From Phycisphaerales bacterium (GTDB taxonomy: Bacteria > Planctomycetota > Phycisphaerae > Phycisphaerales > UBA1924), in contig JAJDDL010000042.1 in assembly GCA_029260335.1 (NCBI GenBank), positions 1 to 5,565 of the forward strand: a stretch of 5,565 nucleotides of DNA. The letters are read 5' to 3'. A model generated the notes under the pieces. The model was not told the DNA's origin, searched no databases, and saw nothing but the letters and a program-made list of their open reading frames with translations. How positions within the stretch are numbered: the stretch's first letter is position 1; every line of letters begins with the position of its first letter. Of this stretch, positions 1 through 5,565 are shown piece by piece. A program made the translations under genes and the position numbers.

Positions 1-1838
1 CCGGCTGCTACGACGACCTGGACAACTGCGATGTGCTCATCTTCTGGGGCAACAACGCCGCAGAGATGCACCCCGTGCTTTTCTCCAGAGTCATCGACCG
101 CCGATCACGAGGCCAGACCGTCAAGCTGATCGACCTTGGCACGCGGAGAACCCGCACCACCGAGTTCTGTGACGAATACCTCAATTTCAAGCCGCACACC
201 GATCTCGCGATCGCCAACGGCATCGCCCACTTGCTCATCAAGAAGGACACGTACAACAAAGACTTCGTCGAGAGCTATTGCAACTTCCGCGCACCAACCA
301 ACCCGCCGTCCCTTTTCGGCCAGGCGATGACCTTCGACGATTACAAGGCCGAAGTCGCCCGCTACACACCGGAGTACGTCGAGGAAGTCTCGGGCGTGCC
401 CGCCGAGAAGATCCGCATGCTGGGTGATCTCTTCGCCGATCAGAGCATTAAGATCACAAGCCTCTGGTGCATGGGCATGAACCAGCACACCGCCGGCACG
501 GGCATCAACTGCCTCGTCCACGGCGTGCACCTGCTCAGCGGTCACTTCGGCACACCAGGCGATGCGCCTACCAGCCTTACCGGCCAGCCTTCCGCCTGCG
601 GCACCGTCCGCGAAGTCGGCACACTCGCCCACGCCCTCCCCGGCGGACGAGTCGTCGCCAACGAAGCCCACCGCACGCAATGCGAAGAGTTCTGGAACGT
701 GCCCGCCGGTCGCATCAACCCCAAGCCCGGTTACCACACAGTCAAGATGTGGGAGCAGTTCTGTACCCCGAGCGATCAGGGCGGCGACATCGACACCATC
801 TGGGTCCAGGTCACCAACCCGGGTCAGACCCTCCCCAACCTCCACAAGCTCTTCGACGCTAAGGAGGGCTTGCAAGACAAGTTCCTCATCGTCTCGGATT
901 GCTACCCAACCGCGACCACACGCCTTGCCGATCTCATCTTGCCCTCAGCCATGTGGGTCGAAAAGAACGGCGTCTTCGGCAACTCCGAACGACGCACTCA
1001 ACAGTGGTTCAAGATGGTTGACCCGCCCGGTGACGCACGCGACGATTGCTGGCAGGTCATCGCCGTCGCGCGAAGGCTCATGGAACTCGGGCATGAGGGC
1101 ATGCGCGACAAGGACGGCAAGTTCCTGTTCCGCATCGAGAACGAGGCGGGCGAGGAAGTCCCGGCCTGGGACTGGCGCTTTTACTACGACACCAACGTCG
1201 ACAAGGCCCTCTTCGAGCAGTATCGCCCCTTCACTCGCATGAAGCACAAGGACCTCGCACCCTACGACGAATACGTCAAGCAACGTGGCATGCGTTGGCC
1301 GGTCACCGAGCAAGACGGCAACTGGCGCGAGACCCGTTTCCGCTTCTCGGGCTTCGACGATCCGTACGTCGAGGAAGGCAAGGACTTCCAGTTCTACCAC
1401 TCAACAACCAAGGATGACAGAGCCCAGATCTGGTTCTTCCCCTACAACCCGCCGCCGGAAAGCCCGGATGAAGAGTTCCCATTCTGGCTCTGCACCGGGC
1501 GTGTGCTTGAGCATTGGCACACCGGCACGATGACCCGGCGCGTGCCGCAGCTGGCCCGGGCAGTCCCCCGTGCGTACGTGGAGTTGAATCCCGAGGATGC
1601 CGCCGAGCTTTCGATCGCCAACGGCGAGATCGTTATCGTCGAGAGCAGGCGCGGGCGTATGGAGCTGCCCGCGTGGATCGACGGGCGAGGCCGTCCGCCC
1701 CGAGGCTCGGTCTTCGTCCCGTTCTTCGATGAGACTCGTCTCATCAACGAGGTCACCCTCGACGCCCACGATCCCATCTCCAAGCAACCGGATTACAAGA
1801 AATGCGCAATCCGCATCCGGAAGGTGGACCCAACATGA
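1..1838 (+). CDS. napA: Periplasmic nitrate reductase catalytic subunit NapA, 5' partial
   Basis: The reading frame is open from the left edge (first whole codon at 3), giving about 611 residues of a family of roughly 830. It is the large subunit of periplasmic nitrate reductase, reducing nitrate to nitrite at a Mo-bis-MGD centre. Seen: GCYDDLDNCD at the edge and WGNNAAEMHP soon after, LTGQPSACGTVREVG (576-620), LILPSAMWVEK with GNSERRTQQW (about 936-1007), and TGRVLEHWHTGTMTRRVP (1494-1547) opening the C-terminal MGD-binding domain. The end, DPISKQPDYKKCAIRI, matches the NapA C-terminus closely. From family knowledge, the Tat signal, N-terminal [4Fe-4S] cluster and Mo-ligating cysteine lie upstream of the window, the last probably only some 20 residues away. 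The GTG at 33 is internal, not the start. The stop codon overlaps the napB start (ATGA). Another formate dehydrogenase-like molybdoenzyme is unlikely given these motifs and the neighbours. Confidence 0.97.
   Translation, partial: GCYDDLDNCDVLIFWGNNAAEMHPVLFSRVIDRRSRGQTVKLIDLGTRRTRTTEFCDEYLNFKPHTDLAIANGIAHLLIKKDTYNKDFVESYCNFRAPTNPPSLFGQAMTFDDYKAEVARYTPEYVEEVSGVPAEKIRMLGDLFADQSIKITSLWCMGMNQHTAGTGINCLVHGVHLLSGHFGTPGDAPTSLTGQPSACGTVREVGTLAHALPGGRVVANEAHRTQCEEFWNVPAGRINPKPGYHTVKMWEQFCTPSDQGGDIDTIWVQVTNPGQTLPNLHKLFDAKEGLQDKFLIVSDCYPTATTRLADLILPSAMWVEKNGVFGNSERRTQQWFKMVDPPGDARDDCWQVIAVARRLMELGHEGMRDKDGKFLFRIENEAGEEVPAWDWRFYYDTNVDKALFEQYRPFTRMKHKDLAPYDEYVKQRGMRWPVTEQDGNWRETRFRFSGFDDPYVEEGKDFQFYHSTTKDDRAQIWFFPYNPPPESPDEEFPFWLCTGRVLEHWHTGTMTRRVPQLARAVPRAYVELNPEDAAELSIANGEIVIVESRRGRMELPAWIDGRGRPPRGSVFVPFFDETRLINEVTLDAHDPISKQPDYKKCAIRIRKVDPT
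1819..1827 (+). promoter_or_regulatory. Ribosome binding site of the napB-like gene
   Basis: GGAAGGTGG lies inside the last codons of napA, seven bases before the ATG at 1835. It decides the start of the cytochrome gene: the other in-frame ATG, at 1802, has no comparable site and would give a longer overlap with napA and an extra hydrophilic N-terminus. Confidence 0.65.
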
Positions 1839-2638
1839 TCGACACCGAATCCACGAGCCAAGACCCTCGCCTCAACACCTCGGTCATGCCGCTAATCCTG
1901 ACTGGTGTGATCGCCATTTCCTTTGTCGGATTCTTTGTGGGAATCCACGCCAACGCCCAACGCGATGACCCGCTTGTCGAGGTGGGCCCTGCCGGTACGA
2001 CGGGGCAACTCCATTTCGATGGCGTTATGCCCTCCGTCGCGTATTTCGAGATGGACGGGCGCAAACACGGGCCCAACGCCGAGTTCTCCAGCTCTCTGGA
2101 CAGGCTCCATCCGCCCAGTGACGCGATGCTGCATCAGCTCGACCAAGCGGATGCTCGCGTCGTCTCGCTCGCCGAGCGTGAAGAGCGAAGGGCTTACAAC
2201 GGAGCTCCCCCGATCATCCCGCACCCGATCGACCAACTCACCGCGACCAGTTGCCTGCTCTGCCACGGCGAGGGTAAACGTATCGGCGATCGAATCGCCC
2301 ACAAGATGCCCCATCAGAACTACGCCAGTTGCACCCAATGCCACGTCGAACAGGTGAATGATGAGGGCTTGATTGCGGTCAACTCTTTCGAGGGCGTTGC
2401 CGCCCCCACCCAGGGCAGGCGTGCATGGAATGGCGCTCCGCCGATCATCCCGCACACCTTAAACATGCGATCAGACTGCCTGAGCTGCCACGGCCCAAAC
2501 GGCCGCCCAAGCCTGCGCACCACGCATCCCGAGCGAACCAGTTGTTTGCAGTGCCACGCGCCCTCGGCGGGACTGAATCAATCACCGTCCAGGGGGCTCA
2601 ATGCGTTTCTAAAGAACAGTGTGAGCAATCCAGGTTGA
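1835..2638 (+). CDS. napB: NapB-like tetraheme cytochrome c with duplicated diheme unit
   Basis: This 267-residue protein probably passes electrons to NapA in the periplasm. A hydrophobic segment at residues 18-37 is either an uncleaved anchor or a signal peptide; ANA at 39-41 would suit signal peptidase I. Four haem c motifs are seen: CLLCH (140-144), CTQCH (166-170), CLSCH (215-219) and CLQCH (237-241). Each pair sits behind the NapB signature, as RRAYNGAPPIIPH (118-130) and RRAWNGAPPIIPH (195-207), and each unit has spare histidines (H130, H156/H160; H207, H231) that could be distal ligands. Classical NapB is about 150 residues with two haems, so this protein is larger and looks like an internal duplication. 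The start at 1835 fits the ATGA overlap with napA and a good ribosome site. Desulfovibrio NapM is also tetraheme, but the IPH signature points to NapB. The NapB family is fairly sure; the details of electron flow are inferred. Confidence 0.85.
   Translation: MIDTESTSQDPRLNTSVMPLILTGVIAISFVGFFVGIHANAQRDDPLVEVGPAGTTGQLHFDGVMPSVAYFEMDGRKHGPNAEFSSSLDRLHPPSDAMLHQLDQADARVVSLAEREERRAYNGAPPIIPHPIDQLTATSCLLCHGEGKRIGDRIAHKMPHQNYASCTQCHVEQVNDEGLIAVNSFEGVAAPTQGRRAWNGAPPIIPHTLNMRSDCLSCHGPNGRPSLRTTHPERTSCLQCHAPSAGLNQSPSRGLNAFLKNSVSNPG
2186..2353 (+). repeat. NapB diheme unit, copy A
   Basis: Residues 118-173 of the cytochrome: the RRAYNGAPPIIPH block followed by CLLCH and CTQCH. It aligns with copy B at a constant offset of 77 residues (231 nt) across the NGAPPIIPH block. 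At DNA level the 15-mer ccgatcatcccgcac recurs exactly (2210-2224 and 2441-2455). Spacing between its two haem motifs is 26 residues. The first haem pair is followed by GEGKR and HKMPH, which resembles the inter-haem region of ordinary NapB. Confidence 0.8.
2417..2563 (+). repeat. NapB diheme unit, copy B
   Basis: Residues 195-243 of the cytochrome: the RRAWNGAPPIIPH block followed by CLSCH and CLQCH. It is slightly shorter than copy A, with 22 residues between the haem motifs. Outside the shared block and haem sites the two copies have diverged clearly, so the duplication is not recent. After it come only about 24 residues, rich in Ser, Asn and Gly. Confidence 0.8.
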
Positions 2639-3261
2639 CCAAGAGTGAACCCATATCGCGCCGCGAACTGCTGCGCGGTCGGTTCCGGTTTAAACGCGAG
2701 ATTCCCACACCTTCAGTGCAAGTCCAGGTGCATGGCACCACCTCGATCCAGAGCGTGCGGCTGGGTTTGCCCGTCATCAGGCCACCCGGCTCGGTCGATG
2801 AAGCCACGTTCCTCAAGGCCTGCACCCGGTGCGAAGATTGCGTGAACGCCTGTCCGCACGATGCCATCCAGATTGCCTCATCGCGATTCCGCGGCGCTCA
2901 GGGCACCCCAATCATCGACCCCGCGTCCCAGCCATGTCTCATGTGCGAAGACAAGCCCTGTATCGCAGCGTGTCCCACCGATGCGCTGCTCTCCACTCAG
3001 CCCCACACGATCGCGACCGCAGAGATCCAGACCTGGACCTGCCTCGCCCATCAGGGCGGAACCTGCTCGATCTGTGCCGAGCACTGCCCGGTCCCCGATG
3101 CGATCCGCATGGAAAACGGTCGACCTGTGATCGATCCACAGGCGTGCACCGGTTGCGGCGTATGCCAATCAGTATGCCCCGCGCCTGAGAACGCAGTGCG
3201 CATCATGCCATTACCCGATAGGCCTGTGCCGAATGGTTCCAGCCCCGACGCCGAGCAATAA
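2635..3261 (+). CDS. napF: NapF-like ferredoxin-type protein, four [4Fe-4S] motifs
   Basis: From a TTG start this is 208 residues. Four cysteine sets are seen: C63/66/69/73, C101/104/109/113, C136/144/147/151 and C171/174/177/181, enough for four [4Fe-4S] clusters. The N-terminus SRRELLRGRFR (8-18) resembles the NapF N-terminus; NapF is a cytoplasmic partner of NapA thought to act in its maturation. SRR is followed by charged residues and no hydrophobic stretch, so it is not a working Tat signal. Cluster 2 (CLMCEDKPCIAACP) and the preceding RPPG resemble NapG more, and C136-x7-C144 is shared by both families. I prefer NapF because an exported NapG needs a leader. The start is inferred: no ATG exists near, and the TTG overlaps the napB stop (TTGA), suggesting coupled translation; the only Shine-Dalgarno-like bases are weak. 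An upstream start at 2425 would run 214 nt into napB. Confidence 0.8.
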   Translation: MTKSEPISRRELLRGRFRFKREIPTPSVQVQVHGTTSIQSVRLGLPVIRPPGSVDEATFLKACTRCEDCVNACPHDAIQIASSRFRGAQGTPIIDPASQPCLMCEDKPCIAACPTDALLSTQPHTIATAEIQTWTCLAHQGGTCSICAEHCPVPDAIRMENGRPVIDPQACTGCGVCQSVCPAPENAVRIMPLPDRPVPNGSSPDAEQ

Positions 3262-3263
3262 CC

Positions 3264-3578
3264 ATGACCCCTGACGCACCTGATATCCAGGAAGCCGTGC
3301 TCGACCAGGCACAACTTCGGGCGTTGCTCGAAGAGGTCGCAAGCGCCGACCCAAGCGCGCGAGTTATCGCGCGCAACACACCTGGTTCGGAGTTACTATG
3401 TCCGAGCACACACGCCGACACAAGGCGTGCGATGCAGATTCGATATAGGTTTAAGTCTGCGAACTGGGTGGACACGTTCATCCCGTCCGAGGCCGCAAGG
3501 ATCCGATTGATTCGCGCACCGATCCCATCCGAACAAGCCCTTCCAGAGGATCCCCCCAGCCTCTCCCAGAGGATTTGA
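3264..3578 (+). CDS. Small protein of unknown function in the nap operon
   Basis: I do not recognise this 104-residue protein. It starts two bases after the napF stop and ends six bases before the regulator gene, so it is probably co-transcribed. The ribosome site is weak (GAG at 3253-3255). What can be seen: an acidic, probably helical N-terminal third (about 8-29), one cysteine (C46), a core with alternating hydrophobic and charged residues (MQIRYRFKSANWVD at 57-70, then ARIRLIRAP at 78-86) suggesting beta strands, and a proline-rich acidic tail. There is no signal peptide or membrane segment, so it is likely cytosolic. It has none of the features of NapD, which is of similar size. Codon use is less G/C-biased at third positions than in its neighbours, with codons such as tta, cta, tat and agg. 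A real gene is likely from the tight spacing and uninterrupted frame. Confidence 0.65.
   Translation: MTPDAPDIQEAVLDQAQLRALLEEVASADPSARVIARNTPGSELLCPSTHADTRRAMQIRYRFKSANWVDTFIPSEAARIRLIRAPIPSEQALPEDPPSLSQRI
3568..3573 (+). promoter_or_regulatory. Possible ribosome binding site of the Rrf2 gene
   Basis: AGAGGA lies eleven bases before the ATG at 3585, inside the end of the preceding gene. The spacing is somewhat long; GAG at 3577-3579, five bases from the ATG, is an alternative. The ATG itself is well supported because MYGKATENAIAAMSRLAE is a normal Rrf2 N-terminus. Confidence 0.35.
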
Positions 3579-3584
3579 GCACCG

Positions 3585-4067
3585 ATGTACGGCAAAGCCA
3601 CAGAAAACGCGATCGCAGCCATGAGCCGTCTGGCAGAGATGTACGACGACGGCGAAACGCTCCTCTCGGCGACAGACATCGCCGAGAATCGCGATCTGCA
3701 AAAGCCCTACGTCTCCAAGCTTCTCTCCACGCTCGCCCAAGCCGGGCTCGTGACCGGACAGCGTGGCCCAGGCGGGGGGTTTACCCTCGCCAAGGACCCT
3801 AAAGAAATCACCCTTTACGACATCTGGCTGCTCTTTGAACGACAGGATTATTCAGACAAATGCCCGTTCGGCGGCGGGTACTGCGGCGTCGGACGCCCAT
3901 GCGCATTACACGACAAGCTCGTGGAAGCCAAGCTCGTATTCGACACGATGCTCAGAGAGACGACACTCGAGAGCTTTCGGGTCGCATTCCAGGAAGATGG
4001 GCTTCGGCCCGCCAAGCGGCCCAAGCGAAGCAAGGGCCGCAAGAGCTTCCGCGCGTCCCGAGATTGA
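3585..4067 (+). CDS. Rrf2-family Fe-S type transcriptional regulator
   Basis: A 160-residue DNA-binding regulator of the Rrf2 family (IscR, NsrR, RirA and relatives). Seen: N-terminal helix with AIAAMSRLAEMYDDGE, a winged helix-turn-helix at about 26-66 (SATDIAENRDLQKPYVSKLL, then wing RGPGGGF at 60-66), and three cysteines C93, C100 and C106 in a C-x6-C-x5-C pattern followed by ALHDKLVEAK. Family members use this triplet to hold a [2Fe-2S] or [4Fe-4S] cluster that senses NO, oxygen or iron-sulphur supply. The C-terminal 20 residues are very basic (RPAKRPKRSKGRK), beyond the usual domain. It is the last gene of the nap run, so control of nitrate respiration by NO or redox state is a reasonable inference, NsrR-like in logic but not shown to be NsrR. 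The operator would be upstream of the window. It converges on frr, 33 bases away. Confidence 0.9.
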   Translation: MYGKATENAIAAMSRLAEMYDDGETLLSATDIAENRDLQKPYVSKLLSTLAQAGLVTGQRGPGGGFTLAKDPKEITLYDIWLLFERQDYSDKCPFGGGYCGVGRPCALHDKLVEAKLVFDTMLRETTLESFRVAFQEDGLRPAKRPKRSKGRKSFRASRD

Positions 4068-4100
4068 TGTCTCACCCAAAGACTGGGGCACACCAGCGAG

Positions 4101-4673
4101 TCAGATGTCCATGATCTCTTTGGTCTTGGTCTCGACCGACACGTCGAGCTGCGATTCGTACTTCTTGACTAGCTCCTGAATGCTGTCCTTGCAGTCGGCG
4201 ATTTGATCTTCCGAAAAATGCTGGCCGTCCTGCTTGCCAAGGGCGTCGGCATGCTTGTTGGCGTCACGCCGAGCGCCGCGGATCACGACCTTCTGCTGCT
4301 CGCTGAGCTTCTTGCAGTGGCCCACGAGCTGCTGCCGCCGGTCCTTGGTCAGTGCCGGGATATTGAGCCGGATCTGCTTCGCCTCGACCACCGGCGCCAT
4401 CCCCAGGTCCGACTTCTCAATAGCCTGCTTGATCGCCGCGATCGAAGTCTGGTCAAACGGCTTGATGAGAATCTGGCTTGGCTCTGGGATGCTGATTGCC
4501 GCCAGCGCCTTGAGCCCGGTCGGTGAGCCGTAGTAGTCGACGGTTATAAACTCGACCAGCGCTGTCGAAGCACGCCCGGTCCGCACGCCCCGCAGCTCGC
4601 CCTTGAGATACTCAACGGCCTTTTCCATGTGCTCTTCGGCTTCAAGAAGAATTGTCTCAGGATCGGTGCTCAT
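4101..4673 (-). CDS. frr: Ribosome recycling factor
   Basis: A 190-residue protein, close to the usual 185. With EF-G it splits post-termination ribosomes so that they can start again. Seen: GVRTGRASTALVE (29-41) and VDYYGSPTGL in the first helix and hinge, IPEPSQILIKPFD (62-74) and IEKSDLGMAP (85-94) in the small domain, LNIPALTKDRR (103-113), and the conserved IRGARRDANK (131-140), which contains the arginines needed for ribosome binding. The start ATG has GGAGA seven bases upstream. It lies 68 nt downstream of pyrH on the same strand, the common bacterial arrangement, so the two are probably co-transcribed. Its 3' end faces the Rrf2 gene. Nothing is missing or unusual. Confidence 0.98.
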   Translation of the reverse strand: MSTDPETILLEAEEHMEKAVEYLKGELRGVRTGRASTALVEFITVDYYGSPTGLKALAAISIPEPSQILIKPFDQTSIAAIKQAIEKSDLGMAPVVEAKQIRLNIPALTKDRRQQLVGHCKKLSEQQKVVIRGARRDANKHADALGKQDGQHFSEDQIADCKDSIQELVKKYESQLDVSVETKTKEIMDI

Positions 4674-4680
4674 GACTTGG

Positions 4681-4685
4681 TCTCC
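4681..4685 (-). promoter_or_regulatory. Ribosome binding site of frr
   Basis: GGAGA on the minus strand, seven bases before the frr ATG (4671-4673 on the plus strand reads cat). It supports the chosen start. The rest of the 68-nt gap to pyrH shows a five-base-pair stem (4706-4720) with no T-run after it and no clear promoter. Confidence 0.6.
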
Positions 4686-4741
4686 AACAACACATCACCT
4701 GTCCATCTGGATACCCCAGACCGACGGCGATTTTACACGCC

Positions 4742-5565
4742 TCAGACGCTCGGAGGCGACTCCTCCGCAGAATGAAGCAAGGTCCCGATCGGCTTGCCCT
4801 CAATCACGCCCCGGATATTCCCCGGCTTCTTGAAATCAAACACAAGCACGGGAATCCGCCGCTCCTGACACATCGCCAGCGCGGTCATGTCCATGACCGC
4901 CAGCTCCTTGCTGATCGCCTCGGCAAAGGTCAGCGACTCGTAACGTACAGCCGAGGAATCCTTCATCGGGTCGGCCGAGTAGACCCCGTCGACCTTCGTC
5001 GCCTTGAGCAACACCTCACACGAAAGCTCGGTCGCGCGCAACGCCGCGCACGTGTCGGTCGTGAAGAACGGATTGCCCGTCCCCGCGACCATGATCACGA
5101 CCCGGCCCTTCTCCATATGCCGGATCGCCCGCCCGCGAACAAACGGCTCTGCAACCGCCCGCACATCGATCGCGGTCATCACCCGGCTATCGACGCCCAG
5201 GTGCGCCAAGGTCTCGCTCAGGGCAAGCCCGTTCATGATCGTCCCAAGCATGCCCATGTAGTCCGCGGTCGCCTGGGGCACGATGCCGGCCTGGGCGAGT
5301 TGGGCCCCGCGAATCATGTTGCCGCCCCCGACCACGATTGCGATCTGCGTACCAAGCTCTTTGGCGGATTTAATTTCTGAGGCAATTACCTTGAGTTCAT
5401 CCGCGTCGAGCCCCAACACCCCCGCCTTGGTGTATTCCTCGCCGGAGAGTTTCAGGTGAACCCGCTTTTGAGAACGGGGACGATTATGTACCGAAGTCGA
5501 GGCATGTGTCGAGATCTGGGCGATGGATTGGGTCTCTCTGGGGCGATCGGTGGCTCTGGCTGGGT
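4742..5565 (-). CDS. pyrH: UMP kinase (uridylate kinase), 5' partial, N-terminally extended
   Basis: A cytoplasmic amino-acid-kinase-fold enzyme that phosphorylates UMP to UDP in pyrimidine synthesis. Seen: KRVHLKLSGEE at the N-terminal nucleotide-binding loop (KLSGEE at 5435-5452), VVGGGNMIRG (GGGN at 5318-5329), DYMGMLGTIMNGLAL, the very characteristic GTGNPFFTTDT (5051-5083), and LLKATKVDGVYSADP. The stop is at 4742-4744. The GTG at 5417-5419 is not the start, since it would remove the essential KLSGEE loop. Upstream of KLSGEE the frame stays open to the window edge (37 more whole codons) without any ATG, GTG or TTG, so the start is outside; E. coli PyrH has only about 14 residues there. 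The visible part is already 273 residues against a usual 235-250. Identity is certain; only the N-terminal extension is odd. Confidence 0.97.
   Translation of the reverse strand, partial: PARATDRPRETQSIAQISTHASTSVHNRPRSQKRVHLKLSGEEYTKAGVLGLDADELKVIASEIKSAKELGTQIAIVVGGGNMIRGAQLAQAGIVPQATADYMGMLGTIMNGLALSETLAHLGVDSRVMTAIDVRAVAEPFVRGRAIRHMEKGRVVIMVAGTGNPFFTTDTCAALRATELSCEVLLKATKVDGVYSADPMKDSSAVRYESLTFAEAISKELAVMDMTALAMCQERRIPVLVFDFKKPGNIRGVIEGKPIGTLLHSAEESPPSV

Noticed and set aside
105..875. Long minus-strand open frame (256 codons) opposite napA
   Set aside because: It is a shadow of the GC-rich napA codons; the composition is low-information (Val, Gly, Asp, Ala) and matches no family I know, while the plus strand matches NapA throughout.
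562..1242. Plus-strand open frame of 226 codons in another frame of napA
   Set aside because: Its product is a Ser/Arg/Thr/Pro-rich frame-shift translation of napA, without domain features.
1802..1837. Earlier ATG at 1802 as the start of the cytochrome gene
   Set aside because: It would overlap napA by 37 nt without a ribosome site, whereas the ATG at 1835 has GGAAGGTGG at good spacing and the ATGA overlap.
2425..2634. ATG at 2425 as the start of the napF-like gene
   Set aside because: It would overlap the second diheme unit of the cytochrome by 214 nt; the extra residues look like frame-shifted cytochrome and family similarity begins only after 2635.
3264..3578. Small protein as NapD
   Set aside because: Size is similar, but the NapD ferredoxin-like pattern, with its early hydrophobic strand and Pro-Gly turn, is not present.
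4075..4087. Inverted repeat CCCA-AAGAC-TGGG as a terminator
   Set aside because: Only four base pairs and no T-run on either strand; likely chance in GC-rich DNA.
4203..4526. Plus-strand open frame opposite frr
   Set aside because: The minus strand encodes a full-length ribosome recycling factor; this frame is its shadow.
4706..4720. Hairpin TCTGG-ATACC-CCAGA between pyrH and frr
   Set aside because: Five base pairs with no T-run directly after it on the transcribed strand; too weak to call a terminator or regulatory element.
4772..5380. Plus-strand open frame of 202 codons opposite pyrH
   Set aside because: It is the antisense shadow of an unmistakable UMP kinase; rich in Arg, His and Asp and without recognisable motifs.
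5417..5419. GTG at 5417-5419 as the start of pyrH
   Set aside because: It would remove KRVHLKLSGEE, the conserved nucleotide-binding start of UMP kinases, which is encoded in frame just upstream.

Overview
The window is GC-rich, with strong G/C preference at third codon positions. It holds the 3' part of a periplasmic nitrate reductase (nap) operon on the + strand, converging on two housekeeping genes on the - strand. I read it as a chromosomal piece of a planctomycete-type bacterium, possibly Phycisphaerae. This rests on the remembered look of the UMP kinase and Rrf2 proteins, not on a search, so the lineage call is tentative.

Layout, + strand (1-4067): the C-terminal ~611 residues of the catalytic subunit NapA (5' end outside the window); an unusual NapB-like cytochrome c with four CxxCH haem sites, built from two tandem copies of the diheme NapB unit; a 16-cysteine ferredoxin-type protein closest to NapF; a 104-residue protein I do not recognise; and an Rrf2-family regulator with three cysteines suited to an Fe-S cluster. 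The genes overlap or are separated by 2-6 nt (ATGA overlap napA/napB, TTGA overlap napB/napF), so they look like one transcript. After a 33-nt gap come the - strand genes: frr (ribosome recycling factor, 4101-4673) and upstream of it pyrH (UMP kinase, 4742 to beyond the right edge), in the common bacterial order pyrH-frr.

How it works together: NapA reduces nitrate to nitrite in the periplasm at a Mo-bis-MGD site. The tetraheme NapB-like protein probably feeds it electrons. The NapF-like protein probably acts in the cytoplasm in NapA maturation or cluster handling. The Rrf2 protein probably senses NO, oxygen or Fe-S status and controls the operon. No quinol-oxidising module (NapC or NapGH) and no NapD chaperone is seen here; they may lie upstream of the window.

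The most interesting points are the duplicated tetraheme NapB, the unknown small protein between napF and the regulator, the NapF-type protein with a NapG-type second cluster, and the long N-terminal extension of PyrH. No RNA genes, CRISPR arrays, insertion sequences or convincing terminators were seen. There is no stretch longer than 300 bases without a gene.
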